DNA of 64,000 nt from Microvirga pakistanensis (GCF_004458765.1 NZ_SPJX01000184.1:417371-481370); one strand, 5' to 3'; shown: positions 42,030 through 51,721, counted from the first letter of the stretch. A program made the numbers and translations. Notes: generated by a model not told the origin, from the letters alone.

Positions 42030-44183
42030 TCACAGCAGAAAATCAGAGCTGAACACGAAGTCTGTCTCCAGGAAGTCGATCAGACCTCTTACTCGTATTG
42101 CAAACTCAGGCTCTGCATTGCCGCCGGTGTTAAGGAATATAAAGGTGTCGCTGTCTCTCTGTTCATACCTCACCGCCCAAAAATCTGATTCTTCAAACGC
42201 GCTCTCGCCAATGAATGTGAGAGCACCGAACGCTGATAAATCGATCTTATCGTTCTGATCACGAACGAAGTCTGTGATCAAATCAGGTGCAGAAGGTGGG
42301 CTTTCTGATACAATGCCGTTAAATACAAACCGATCGGCACCTCTGCCGCCGGTGAGTACATCTAAATCGGGTAAACTATCGTCATCGGGTTCACTGTCTT
42401 CTCCCTCAACCCTCCAACCATGGAGTTCGTCATCTCCATTGCCCCCGTTCAAGGTGTCGTTACCCCACCCACCACGTAGGTCGTCCTCACCATCCCTGCC
42501 TTCCAGTATATTCGCGAACTCATCTCCGGTAATGTTATCATTCCCTGCTCCGCCGATGATGTTCTCGATGTTTTCAAGTGCATCCTCCTCCTCAAAGTCG
42601 GGAAGAAATGCAAACCCATCTCCATCTGACAAAGAAACATAGACATCTCCTGTTTCTGCCGAATAATCGACCGTATCGACCCCGTCAGCTCCAACTAGCA
42701 GGTCACCGCCGCGGCCGCCGATCAGCGTGTCATTGCCCAGACCACCATCCAGAGAGTTGGCTGCGCCATTGCCCGTGATCCGGTTGGCAAGGCTATTGCC
42801 TGTGCCATTGATCGCGGCCGCGCCGATGAGAGTAAGGTTTTCCAGATTGGAACCCAAAGTATAGGAGATCGTGCTCCGAACCGTGTCGGTGCCGCTTGCT
42901 GCGCTCTCGACGACCACGTCACCGGCACTGTTGACCGTGTATGTGTCGTTGCCAAGACCGCCAGTCAGCGTGTCGGCACCAAGGCCACCGTCGAGCGAGT
43001 CGGCGCCGCCACGGCCTTCCAGGATATTGGCCGTCTCATCGCCAATGAGGGTGTCCGAAAACCGCGAGCCGCGGATCCCTTCAATGTTGTTTAGCCTGTC
43101 GGAACCATCGGCGCCGCTGGCGCTGCCAGACGCTAAGCTCACCGTCACTGCACCGCCAGTGCTGAAATATTCAGCGAAGTCGAAGCCGCCTCCGCCATCC
43201 AAGGTGTCATTGCCTCTGAGGCCTTGTAACACATTGTTCGAGCCATTTCCCGTGAGCTGGTCGGCAAAGCGGGACCCTTCGATCCCTTCGATGTTGGTTA
43301 GCCTGTCGGAACCATCAGCGCCGCTGGCACTGCCAGACCCTAGGTTCACCGTCACTGCGCCGCCGGCCCTGAAGTAACTAACCGTGTCAAACCCTCCTGC
43401 GCCATTCAGGAGATCGTTTCCCGCGTTGCCTAGAAGCGTGTTGTCCCCTGCGTTGCCGGTGAGAGTATCCGCAAAGCGAGACCCTTCGATGGCTTCGATG
43501 TTGCTTAGTGTATCAGTGCCATCCGCGCCTGTTGCCTGGCCGGTGGCAAGATTCACTGTCACTGCGCCAGAGGCGCCGCTAAAAACAGCAAAGTCGAAGC
43601 CGCCTCCGCCATCCAGGCTGTCATTGCCTCTGCGGCCCTCCAGTGCATTGTTCAAGCTGTTGCCAGTAAGCTGGTCTGCGAACCGCGAACCGCGGGCACC
43701 TTCGACGTTGAGCAGCGTATCGGATCCGTCCGCACCCGTTGCTGCCCCCGTTGCAAGGTCTACCCGCATAGCGCCAGCAGCTTCGTTATAGTCGACGTAG
43801 TCGAAGTCGTCACCTCCATCGAGAGTGTCATTACCGAGGCCGCCCAGGAGATTGTCGACGCCGGCACCGCCAGCCACCCGGTCATGACCGCTGCCGCCGT
43901 CCAGCCAGTTGTCGCCCGAATTGCCAGTGATGACGTTGCGAGCAGCACCTCCCCGAACAGTGAAATTCGCGTCTCCGTTTAATGTCAGTGTAGTAACGTT
44001 GGATGCCAATGTTATATTCAGCTGCACAGACGCCGGTGCGTCAATCGTTAGACCGCTTATTGGTATCGTAACGCTTTCGGCGCGGCCCGAGCTTCTGCTG
44101 ATCAATATGACATCGCCCGAGTTTGCATTCGCAACAGCCGCTGAAACACTCGCAAAGCTCTCCGGAACGCGCAGAATTGCCAT
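42030..44183 (-). CDS. RTX (hemolysin-type) calcium-binding repeat protein, type I secretion substrate
   Basis: A 717-residue acidic protein built from RTX nonapeptides (GGxGxDxLx), for example 'GGLGNDTLDGG', 'GGAGNDNITG' and 'GGWGNDTLNGG', which bind calcium outside the cell. The middle contains three full copies of a 69-residue unit, each starting GSRFAD and ending NIEGI/NIEAI, with degenerate flanking copies. The N-terminus ('ESFASVSAAVANANSGDVILISRSSG') looks like a beta-helix start. There is no Sec signal peptide; the C-terminal 'FRVR...LETDFVFSSDFLL' fits an uncleaved type I export signal. No type I transporter gene is in the window. AGAGGA lies 8 bases upstream of the ATG. Could be an adhesin or extracellular matrix protein. 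Confidence 0.88.
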   Translation of the reverse strand: MAILRVPESFASVSAAVANANSGDVILISRSSGRAESVTIPISGLTIDAPASVQLNITLASNVTTLTLNGDANFTVRGGAARNVITGNSGDNWLDGGSGHDRVAGGAGVDNLLGGLGNDTLDGGDDFDYVDYNEAAGAMRVDLATGAATGADGSDTLLNVEGARGSRFADQLTGNSLNNALEGRRGNDSLDGGGGFDFAVFSGASGAVTVNLATGQATGADGTDTLSNIEAIEGSRFADTLTGNAGDNTLLGNAGNDLLNGAGGFDTVSYFRAGGAVTVNLGSGSASGADGSDRLTNIEGIEGSRFADQLTGNGSNNVLQGLRGNDTLDGGGGFDFAEYFSTGGAVTVSLASGSASGADGSDRLNNIEGIRGSRFSDTLIGDETANILEGRGGADSLDGGLGADTLTGGLGNDTYTVNSAGDVVVESAASGTDTVRSTISYTLGSNLENLTLIGAAAINGTGNSLANRITGNGAANSLDGGLGNDTLIGGRGGDLLVGADGVDTVDYSAETGDVYVSLSDGDGFAFLPDFEEEDALENIENIIGGAGNDNITGDEFANILEGRDGEDDLRGGWGNDTLNGGNGDDELHGWRVEGEDSEPDDDSLPDLDVLTGGRGADRFVFNGIVSESPPSAPDLITDFVRDQNDKIDLSAFGALTFIGESAFEESDFWAVRYEQRDSDTFIFLNTGGNAEPEFAIRVRGLIDFLETDFVFSSDFLL

Positions 44184-45071
44184 CTAAAAATTCCTCTGGC
44201 GAAGGCGAAATATCGGGTTGGTTCACTTGTTTTTCGACTATTCTGACGGTGGTAACTATCGCCTTAGTAGGGGCCTATACTTTTTAGGGAGACGACAAAC
44301 AAGATGGTGACAGCAATCGAACTGCAGCGTCAAGTCGTTTATACGCAGGGCAATCGGCGCACAGCTGCTAATCAAGAATTCCCACCTCATAATCAAGAAT
44401 TTCCAACTTCTTGATTTGGAAACGAGCACTTCGGCATAGCTTTGGATCGAGCTTTGCCATCCGTCTGTTCTGTGCCTCCGCCGTTCTGACGTAAGAGATA
44501 GGCCCCCATCGTCACTCGTCGAATATGGCTGACGCAGCAGGGGCAGCAGTGTGCCATCAGTTATGGTCAGAGTGGCGTGGCTGCCGCGAACTTGGCGCGT
44601 GATTTTCCGAGGGTTAGAGGTGCGGTCGCTGGTGTGGCATAGCGATTTCTAGAACATCAGACGCCAGAGCAGCTCCGGCCCCCACTAGTTTTGGTAGCGA
44701 GGAGTGGTAGGTCACTCTGCCTGCGCCTCAACCTCAGTGCGTATCCTAGAAGTCCGAGAAGTTGTCCAACGTCTAGGTAGCTCGGCCATTTCCTAAGCCT
44801 TGGATCAGGCGGTCAACTACAAACAAGGAAGCGATTGTTGAGCTAGACAATTATACTACATTCGGAGCAGGGAAGCGTTACGCTCAAGCAAGGGCCCAGG
44901 TTTCACTGGGGCGGATCACTTGTTCACCCAAAAAAATGCGCCGCTTTGAAGCATTGGATTCCAGCGCATCGTTCTACAGTGGGCTGAAGCCAACACGCTT
45001 GAGAATGCCTCTGCTCGAAGGTTCATACGTTCGTTCTCTCTCCAACGATGCAGTCGATTATCGCCCGAGGC
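44184..45071. other. 888-bp region without a gene
   Basis: Lies upstream of the RTX gene. Short frames on either strand lack ribosome-binding sites and family resemblance. The only structure seen is the AATCAAGAA repeat cluster at 44370-44416, listed separately. AT content is higher than in the T6SS locus. Confidence 0.5.
44370..44416. repeat. Cluster of two direct and one inverted AATCAAGAA repeats
   Basis: AATCAAGAATT occurs at 44370-44380 and 44391-44401 (21-bp spacing, two helical turns), and TTCTTGATT, the exact complement of the first nine bases, at 44408-44416. The last two copies can form a 9-bp hairpin with a 6-base loop. It lies about 190 bp upstream of the RTX gene start, where an operator could sit. 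Confidence 0.45.
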
Positions 45072-45959
45072 TCAGAAACGGTAGGATGCAAAGCCCCGAA
45101 AGATGTAACTGTTCATGTCGGTACGACCCAGTGTCGTGAGCGCCTCGACGCCTCCTGTCAAATTGCCGGATTGGACATTCAGCACAGCCGCGAGGTCGAG
45201 TGCGGTCCGGTCCGTGTACCCTTTGGGTAGATTGATGTCATAGATGAAGAAGGCTCGAACCGCCGGCTTAACTGTCAACCCTCCAACGTCGAAGCTGTAT
45301 CCCACGTCACTGCCGAATGACGCCCTGGTGAAATCGTCCGGAAGGCCTAAAACTCCGAGCCCCAGGGATGTCTGGAACGGATCGGAATCGGATCTTGACA
45401 CGAGAATTCGGGCGGCCGGATTGAAGAAGAAGCCCTGGTTTTGGAACGAGGCGCCGATATGCGCGCCCAAGAACGTCACGTTTGTGTCGCGTGAATAGAT
45501 GTCGAGATTCCCTTGAATCAGACGGGAGCCGTCCGTTTCGCCGACTCCATATCCGCCGATGAGTCCGGCGTTGAAGTTCCCGAGAAAATAAGCAGTCGCG
45601 CGCGCGAAACCGATTACACTATTGGTTTCTGTTCGCCCGGGAATTGCGAACTCCGTCGTATGCGCATGCGCTGCCGAGACACCAACGCCGATCGAGAATG
45701 CTCTGTCAAAGGTATAGTCGATACCGCTCGTGCTTTGCCATGCCCGCCCGCGCGACGCGGTGAGGGGCCTTTCGTCCTCTACCAGGATGCGGGAAACGTC
45801 TGTCCAGATGGAAACCACGTTTCCGTCCGGCATCGTGACGCGCTGCGCGGCGACAGTTGTCCCAGCACCAGGAAAGTCGGCCGCGTATGAGATCTCACAA
45901 GCTCCATAGCCTAGACTCAGAAAAGCAAAGGTGCACAGCCCAGCCTGCCGCAGCGACAT
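45072..45959 (-). CDS. Outer-membrane beta-barrel protein, autotransporter-domain-like
   Basis: A 295-residue protein with a signal peptide (cleaved near SYAA) and, from about residue 60, alternating amphipathic strands typical of an outer-membrane barrel ('AFSIGVGVSAAHAHTT', 'FARATAYFLGNFNAGLIGGYGVG', 'GAHIGASFQNQGFFFNPAARI', 'YIFRGFASYRF'). The final Phe is the usual BAM recognition residue. The layout matches a lone autotransporter-type beta domain with a short passenger. It starts 64 bp after the polyproline gene on the same strand, so the two may form an operon. Substrate or function unknown. Confidence 0.75.
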   Translation of the reverse strand: MSLRQAGLCTFAFLSLGYGACEISYAADFPGAGTTVAAQRVTMPDGNVVSIWTDVSRILVEDERPLTASRGRAWQSTSGIDYTFDRAFSIGVGVSAAHAHTTEFAIPGRTETNSVIGFARATAYFLGNFNAGLIGGYGVGETDGSRLIQGNLDIYSRDTNVTFLGAHIGASFQNQGFFFNPAARILVSRSDSDPFQTSLGLGVLGLPDDFTRASFGSDVGYSFDVGGLTVKPAVRAFFIYDINLPKGYTDRTALDLAAVLNVQSGNLTGGVEALTTLGRTDMNSYIFRGFASYRF

Positions 45960-46023
45960 AACCTATCCTCACGGTTGTTCTTGGACGGCCGCACGCCGCC
46001 ACATTGCTTTAAGTCGGTCCACT

Positions 46024-46959
46024 CTAGAGCCCCATAGCTCTTGTCAGACTATTCTCGACTGTCGTCAGCGCCGATGCGACGACATTTCCGATACGGACTT
46101 GTAGTTGCCGAACGTTGGGCTCGTCCGCTCGCAGGAGGGTGATAGCCCTGCGAACCTGCGTAACGACAGACCGAACGGCAGCGCGTGCCTGCCGGATCGT
46201 GCGGGCGGCTCGGATCTGTCGACCGACAGTGGGGACCGCTCGCACAGCAGACCGGAGAGGAGCTGGGAACTGCTCGATTCGACTGTTCAAAGCAACACCA
46301 TATTGCTCCAGCTCGGTACCGATACAATTGGTGTAAGTGCTCCGATCTCTAGTGTTCCGAAGGGCGTTCTCGCACGCAGCCACACGACGCTGCAGAATGT
46401 CAGTCAGGGCCTCAACAAAGGCAAGGGTCGCGCGGGCACCTTCAAGAGTGTTTGCTCCTGCAGCGCCAACGACAGCTCCAGGCTGTGCCTGCTGCACACC
46501 GCCACTTGGTTGGGCCGGTTGCGGCAGATCAAATATTGGTGGCAGCACCGGAGTGGTCAGCACCGACGGGGGCTGCACGGGCGGCAGAACCGGGTCTGGA
46601 GGCGGAGGCGGTGGAGGCGGTGGAGGCGGTGGCGGGGGAGGCGGTGGCGGGGGAGGGGGGGGGACCTGCGCCAGAATGATCCGATGCTGATCGTTGTCCG
46701 AAGTCGGCAATTGCGTTTGCAGTGTCTGGTCGAGATTGGTGCCTGCGGAGCTGTCGCTAGCTGAATGGACATGGCTAGCCAAGCGCGACAGACTTGATTG
46801 CTCGCGCCCAAGGGCGACGTTCAATGGCAGTGCGGTGGAGCCGAGGAGCACAAGGCCGAGAATGGCGAGGCAGGAGGTGGGGGCTAAATTCAGACAGGAC
46901 GTAGCCAAAGAAGTCGAAGTATAGAAGCCTTCCTCCACATCTTTCTCATCCCGATTCAT
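46024..46959 (-). CDS. Membrane-anchored protein with a 22-proline tract
   Basis: 311 residues from the ATG at 46959, which has GAGGTG 7 bases upstream. An N-terminal hydrophobic segment (about 25-50) acts as a signal or anchor. A run of 22 consecutive prolines follows near residue 100, then more Pro-rich sequence. The last 140 residues are helical: 'ATLAFVEALTDILQRRVAACENALRN', 'YTNCIGTELEQYGVALNSRIEQFP', and an Arg-rich amphipathic stretch 'RQIRAARTIRQARAAVRSVVTQVRRAI'. Not recognised as a known family. The polyproline could bridge the periplasm; the gene next door encodes a beta-barrel. Confidence 0.65.
   Translation of the reverse strand: MNRDEKDVEEGFYTSTSLATSCLNLAPTSCLAILGLVLLGSTALPLNVALGREQSSLSRLASHVHSASDSSAGTNLDQTLQTQLPTSDNDQHRIILAQVPPPPPPPPPPPPPPPPPPPPPPDPVLPPVQPPSVLTTPVLPPIFDLPQPAQPSGGVQQAQPGAVVGAAGANTLEGARATLAFVEALTDILQRRVAACENALRNTRDRSTYTNCIGTELEQYGVALNSRIEQFPAPLRSAVRAVPTVGRQIRAARTIRQARAAVRSVVTQVRRAITLLRADEPNVRQLQVRIGNVVASALTTVENSLTRAMGL
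46597..46662. repeat. Polyproline-coding CCN microsatellite
   Basis: Twenty-two consecutive CCN codons inside the polyproline gene, arranged as near-repeats of CCG CCT CCA and ending in a run of nine G on the plus strand. Such a tract is prone to slippage; a change that is not a multiple of three would shift the frame. Confidence 0.8.
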
Positions 46960-47268
46960 CCGAGCACCTCGAAACGTTTGGCAGAAAACCATACCAAGGG
47001 TTCTTTTGTTGTCGAGAGAGCACAGGGTTAGCTAGGCGCTAAACAGATGGCAGTGTGACGAAAATGCACCGTACTGCGCTATAAATTCTACTTATCTACC
47101 CCGATTAGGGTAGGCCCTTTGCGCCACGGAGAGGCCACCAGAGCTCATGGCCGCCGCAAAGTGGAATGGGCGCGATCAATGGTCAAATGTTACATAGTGT
47201 CGTATTGAACGAGAGTGTAGCCGCAAGTAGACCGTATCGGCGTTCCGATCAGTCGGTGTAGCCTGTTC
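46960..47268. other. 309-bp interval without a gene
   Basis: Between the caspase-like gene and the polyproline gene, both on the minus strand. It presumably carries the promoter of the polyproline/barrel pair; nothing else seen. Confidence 0.4.
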
Positions 47269-49332
47269 TCAAAATTTCTCTTCGGCGAGAGACGGGAGCG
47301 CTCCCATGGTCCGCCAACGAGCGAGCGGTTCCTTTAACCCAGTGATTTCTCCATTGATGGGGCCCCCGTAGTGAGTAGCCTCTTTCAGGCGAATCTGGAC
47401 GGCACGTATGGTCTCGGGAGACCAATCCTTTGGGTGCTTTATGAGCGCGTTCATGGCTTCACCAGAGTCCGACTCGACTCCCGCGAGGAGCATTTCGGCT
47501 GCCGCAACTGGATCATTCCGCGTCCCGTGGCCCTGATCGAGCAGGGTAGCCGCTGCGAGGTATCCACGTGGGTCGCCTAGTTCGATGGATTTCCTGAAAT
47601 ATCCGATGGCATCCGACAGAGTTCCGTACTGCCTATTCAACGCGAGGACGCCCATATTGTATGTGGCGATCGCGGAGCCTGACTCGGATGCCTTCTTCAT
47701 GAGTTGAGCCGCCCGCGGAACATTCCGCTTCACGCCCACCCCCTCAATTAGTGCCACGGCTAGGTTTATCTGACCATCCGGGTGGCCGCCTACGGCCGCG
47801 CGCTCATAGAGTCTGATGGCAGCCTTCAAATCTCTTGGCAAGCCGTCTCCATTCTCGAGCATCAGCCCGAGGCTTACCATGGCGCGAAGATTGCCCCGGT
47901 CGGCGGCGAGACGGTAGAACTCTATGGCCTCGTTCTTGCGTTGGGCTGCAGCAAGCGCACGGGCTAGGAGGGCCGCGTAATGAGGCATGTCCGGGTGGGC
48001 AGCCATGGCCCTCCGACAGGCATCAATCGCGATGTCCGCTTTACGAGCAAGAAGATCTATAGGAACACCTGGAGTGTCCGCGGTGGCGTCGCGCGGGTGG
48101 GTGGCATTGACCTCGCAGACCAGCTCGGGGTGCGCATCAATGTCATCGACGCGGGGCAAAGCGGAGAGGAGCTTCCGTGCTTCGTCCGCATGGCTTCCGC
48201 TTGGATAGCGGGACAGATAATACTCAACCAAGGGACGGACCCGCATGGTGCGGGTAAAGTTCCAGAGATTTTCCTCGGAGCCACCCCCTGGGATCTGCGT
48301 GCTTCGCGGGTCATTCGACGCAATCACGATGTTTCCAGAGTTCCCGAGGAGCACCTGTGCCTCTCTGGTGTAAGTGCCGGCCGGATAACGATCGACATAG
48401 ACCCGCAGGAGCGCGGGATCCCGCGAACTTGCGGCAAGCTGCCATAACTGGGTCTCGGGCGAAGCCGCCACGGCCCGGCCGGGCGAAAAGTAGAACTGCT
48501 TCGTAAGCGACGAATTCTCCCAAGGCACCTGCTGCCCCCCGGTTGCCGCGATCACGTCCCTTCGGACGTTGATCATCATCGATGCGATATCCTGGCCTTG
48601 GGTGCCGATGTGGCTGAGCACTGCTCGGCTGAACCAGCTGTTACGGCCGACCCCGTCGTAAGCGGCCCTGTCAGGCTGTGTAGCAAAGGCAACAAGGAAG
48701 CCTGCCGCGTCGCCAACGCGTGCAAGACCATCCCGCGTCGCGTCCGAACCTAGGTCGCCCTGTCCGGGCAGAGGGTTATTTCGGCAGGCATCAAGAAAAA
48801 CGAGATGCAGTCCTTTGCTCCCTTCGAGACCCTTCATTAATTTCGCTAGCTCAATCGTTTGTTGCCTAACGTCCTTCTTGCTCTTGATGGAAGCGTCGAT
48901 CGGAACAAGAAAGTTCTGCGAAGAGATCTGAAAGGCATGACCGGCATAGTAAAAGAGCGACACGTCGGAGCGACGAGCCGCTTCGATGAAGCGGTTTACT
49001 ATCTGGTTCATCTCAGCGTTGCTTAGGTCGAGGCCTTTCATCACCTCGAAGCCCAGGTTCTTTAGACTTGCTGCGATATCATTGGCATCGTTCATCGGAT
49101 TTCGGAGCGATGTGAAGTTCTGATAGGCGCTGTTACCGATGATAAGAGCCACTCGCTGCTCGGCCAAAGCTGTTCCTGGTACCGTCGCTACAAGGATGAA
49201 CAGCAGTGCTCTAGGTTTGGTCACGCCGGAGAGGATCCGCATTGCTCCCGCACTCAAGAGTCTTGGTACGTGACCAATCCTAAGAAGGGACCGTACTAAC
49301 CTATACACGAGGCCATTCAAATAATATAACAT
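47269..49332 (-). CDS. Exported caspase-like (C14) peptidase with Sel1/TPR-type repeats
   Basis: 687 residues from the ATG at 49332, chosen because GGAG lies 5 bases upstream; another ATG at 49242 would begin right at a signal-like helix (MRILSG...GTALAE). The caspase-fold domain follows: 'RVALIIGNSAYQN', 'ANDIAASLKNLGFEV', 'SLFYYAGHAFQ' with catalytic His132, and 'LVFLDACRNNP' with catalytic Cys183. Both residues of the dyad are present. The C-terminal half has Sel1-like repeats ('LRAMVSLGLMLENGDGLPRDLKAAIRLYERAAVGGHPDGQINLAVAL'). Such proteins are common in Rhizobiales and are thought to act in the periplasm or at the membrane; substrate unknown. A role in stress death or defence is possible but not shown. 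Confidence 0.85.
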   Translation of the reverse strand: MLYYLNGLVYRLVRSLLRIGHVPRLLSAGAMRILSGVTKPRALLFILVATVPGTALAEQRVALIIGNSAYQNFTSLRNPMNDANDIAASLKNLGFEVMKGLDLSNAEMNQIVNRFIEAARRSDVSLFYYAGHAFQISSQNFLVPIDASIKSKKDVRQQTIELAKLMKGLEGSKGLHLVFLDACRNNPLPGQGDLGSDATRDGLARVGDAAGFLVAFATQPDRAAYDGVGRNSWFSRAVLSHIGTQGQDIASMMINVRRDVIAATGGQQVPWENSSLTKQFYFSPGRAVAASPETQLWQLAASSRDPALLRVYVDRYPAGTYTREAQVLLGNSGNIVIASNDPRSTQIPGGGSEENLWNFTRTMRVRPLVEYYLSRYPSGSHADEARKLLSALPRVDDIDAHPELVCEVNATHPRDATADTPGVPIDLLARKADIAIDACRRAMAAHPDMPHYAALLARALAAAQRKNEAIEFYRLAADRGNLRAMVSLGLMLENGDGLPRDLKAAIRLYERAAVGGHPDGQINLAVALIEGVGVKRNVPRAAQLMKKASESGSAIATYNMGVLALNRQYGTLSDAIGYFRKSIELGDPRGYLAAATLLDQGHGTRNDPVAAAEMLLAGVESDSGEAMNALIKHPKDWSPETIRAVQIRLKEATHYGGPINGEITGLKEPLARWRTMGALPSLAEEKF

Positions 49333-50064
49333 GTCGGCTCCATCGCCACGGAGGCCTGTCTGGGAGCCTCCCGTTGCTGGTTTGCTGACCTGTCCCAGCA
49401 ACCGCGAGGTCATCACCAATTTCGTGCTATGGACAAATGCCAAGACGCGACAGCAAGATATCTTACTCCAATTTTGAACAGGTGTGACTCGAAGTACAAC
49501 ACTACGTATGAGTACGTCCCTTACGCCTATCGCGAGGCGCACTGCCAGTATCGTCAACCCGGGCCTGCCATTAGCGGTGCCATGAAGTACCCTACAAAGG
49601 ATTGAAATTCATAGCTGAGCTAGACCGTTCGCTCCAATGACGCCAATAACGTCGGTCAATTGGAGATAGGAAAAATTGAGCAGATTTGGTCAAGCGTGCC
49701 GCATCCGAGCTTGAGGGCAGCAGCGAGAAAGAGGACGTACGCGTGCGACCGAGGTCTCAAGGTGCGGCCGTGCTATTCGAACAGCAGTTCTCGATCAATG
49801 ACTGCAGAGTCGTCCACAGCATGTCGATCAACATCGCTCCTCTACCTCAGGAGGAGCTAAACGTCTCAAGTCCATCCCGGTTGACCCATAACATGCGCTA
49901 CACTAACGCACTGGTTAGGCAGAGCCATCATACTCTAGCTATATGGTAGCGAAACGTTGTTGGAAGGCGGGTGCGTTGGAAACTGAGGAAGATATCTGAC
50001 GCATTAGTGGCGTGTGGCATCCATACCTCGTCGAGGGAGGACGTGATATTGTCCATCAGTTCCT
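49333..50064. other. 732-bp region without a gene
   Basis: Upstream of the caspase-like gene. The frames seen are short and lack start signals. Its first part should contain the caspase gene promoter. No repeats or RNA gene were recognised. Confidence 0.4.
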
Positions 50065-50390
50065 AAGCCGATACCGCTCTAGCCGTCTGCCGCGAAGTCG
50101 GCCGTTATTACGAGCCCCTGAGAGTGTTGGCTGAGCGCTATGGCGTAAGCACCGAGACAATCCCAACAGGGCGTAAGCGCGGAGCGCAAGGCTGTCAGGA
50201 TCGTTCCATCCGGCCGCAAAACCTGGCGCTAGGAAACACATCGAGGAGAGGCGGCCGATCATCTGTACCCGATGCCAAGTCGCTGGCTTTCCGCGCGATG
50301 ATCTCGCGGTTGAGGTCGTTCACTTCCTGCCCATTTCAACAAATCTCCAGACATGCTCCGAGGCACAGCTCGGCGCAGAGTGGAACACTT
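50065..50390 (+). pseudogene. Remnant of an IS481-type transposase N-terminus
   Basis: In two frames the DNA reads like the helix-turn-helix end of an IS481-group transposase: 'LAERYGVSTETI', 'RKRGAQGCQDRS' from about 50130, then, after a frame change, 'CQVAGFPRDDLAVEVVHFLP' from about 50270, close to the usual 'TGFPLDDLTFVVTHFLP'. Stops and frameshifts show it is dead, and the catalytic part is missing. Confidence 0.55.
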
Positions 50391-51189
50391 CCGTCTTTCC
50401 ACTGTGCATTGCTCCCGCTCAGAACCCAGAGTGTATCCCATGCATAAAGTCTGGCCGGCATGCGACGAAATATCCGAGCGCATTGGCATTGTTCGAGTCC
50501 ACCAGGACGTTTGTCAAACGGAGGCATTGGGAGCGACAGATGGGCAATAGTGGCCAAGCCAGAATTGGTATTCCGGCATTTGAAAATTTGTAACATTTAT
50601 GCCCTTAGTGGTAAAGCGGGCAAGACTGAACAAGACTTAGATCATCTCAGGAGAGAATCTGACTCAAGACATGGAATGACCACAGTATTATCCCGGTACA
50701 TTGAGAGACATAAAGCCCAACTCAGCGAGGAACTATGAGGGACGGGGTAGAGGGATACAATCGCGGCCGAGCGCGATTTCCTGACTGCGCAGATTGAGGC
50801 TCTCCCCGATTCCACTGCAATCAGGGGAGGGGCTCTCAAGATCGCTCTGCTGCTGCACAGCGAAACCGCGACCTCTGGCATGAAGATGCAAAGGTCCAAA
50901 CAGAGCAGGTTGCCCTCATTGAACGCAAATTATGGTCGCGCCCGGCTCGCTGGCTGCTTGCTCTTTGATCAATCCACAAGGTCCCCTGCACGATCCTTGT
51001 ATCACGGTCCAGCAGCGTCAGACATACCAGGATTGATCACTAACAAGAGCAATTACCCTGCTCTCAGTCATTAGGGTTGCAACGGCAAAACGAACTTAGC
51101 CTTGAATGCTGTCTGTAACGGGCGGGTTTTTATCCCGATAGCCCGTGTGTCGATGCATATTATGTTAGATGCTGATTGATGCTCCTTTT
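50391..51189. other. About 800-bp region without a recognisable gene
   Basis: Contains short open stretches, for example around 50750-51000, whose translations are not recognised and lack initiation signals. Probably decayed insertion or phage DNA. Confidence 0.4.
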
Positions 51190-51618
51190 CTAGAAGCACA
51201 TTGCAAACGGCTCTCTTGGATCAACTTGAGTGCCCCTCCTAAATACCTCCATGTGAATGTGATTTGTTATCCCGGGGTATTTGTTGCCCAAGCTCTGAGC
51301 GTGTCCAATTAGAGAGCCAGCCTTTACTTGCCCACTGAACAGACCTTCCACATAAAATAACTTCACCTCCCATTCGATGTAATCGCCAGCACCCCTTATG
51401 AGTATACCTCTCATAGACGGATCATTTTTGTACGGAAAGGCTTCTCTAATAACATTTCCGTCTATCGGGGCTAGTATCCTTTGCATTGGATTAGCAATTA
51501 CATCAATTCCGAGGTGATCTCTGCTGCCCCGTGATGCTCCTGGCTGCCCGGAGCCAAATGCATCTCTGCCACGGCTACGCATTCTCCCTTCGACAATAGA
51601 GTGAAATTGCGTGTGCAT
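51190..51618 (-). CDS. Small M23 (LytM-type) peptidase domain protein
   Basis: 142 residues from the ATG at 51618, which has GAGGAG 7 bases upstream; an ATG at 51738 is in frame but has no such site. The M23 zinc motifs are present: H35xxxD39 ('DHLGIDV') and H120xH122 ('NHIHMEV'). 'ILAPIDGNVI' and 'KAGSLIGHAQSLGNKYPG' are the usual fold landmarks. No signal peptide is visible, so it resembles phage or secretion-associated M23 domains more than periplasmic amidase activators. The target would be peptide cross-links in peptidoglycan. How it leaves the cytoplasm is unknown; T6SS export is one untested possibility. Confidence 0.75.
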   Translation of the reverse strand: MHTQFHSIVEGRMRSRGRDAFGSGQPGASRGSRDHLGIDVIANPMQRILAPIDGNVIREAFPYKNDPSMRGILIRGAGDYIEWEVKLFYVEGLFSGQVKAGSLIGHAQSLGNKYPGITNHIHMEVFRRGTQVDPREPFAMCF

Positions 51619-51721
51619 CTGAGATCTCCTCGGCAATAACCCAGTCATTTTACATCGCAGTTTGCCGAAGCAACGTAACTCTAGCGGGGTAGATTGCCAA
51701 CCCTGCTTCAGCACCGCTTTA

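Noticed and set aside
43080..43710. Regular repeats resembling a CRISPR array or tandem repeat locus
   Set aside because: The 207-bp period is in frame and encodes RTX units of one protein; no spacers or cas genes.
46115..46690. Glycine-rich plus-strand frames
   Set aside because: They are the antisense of the polyproline codons.
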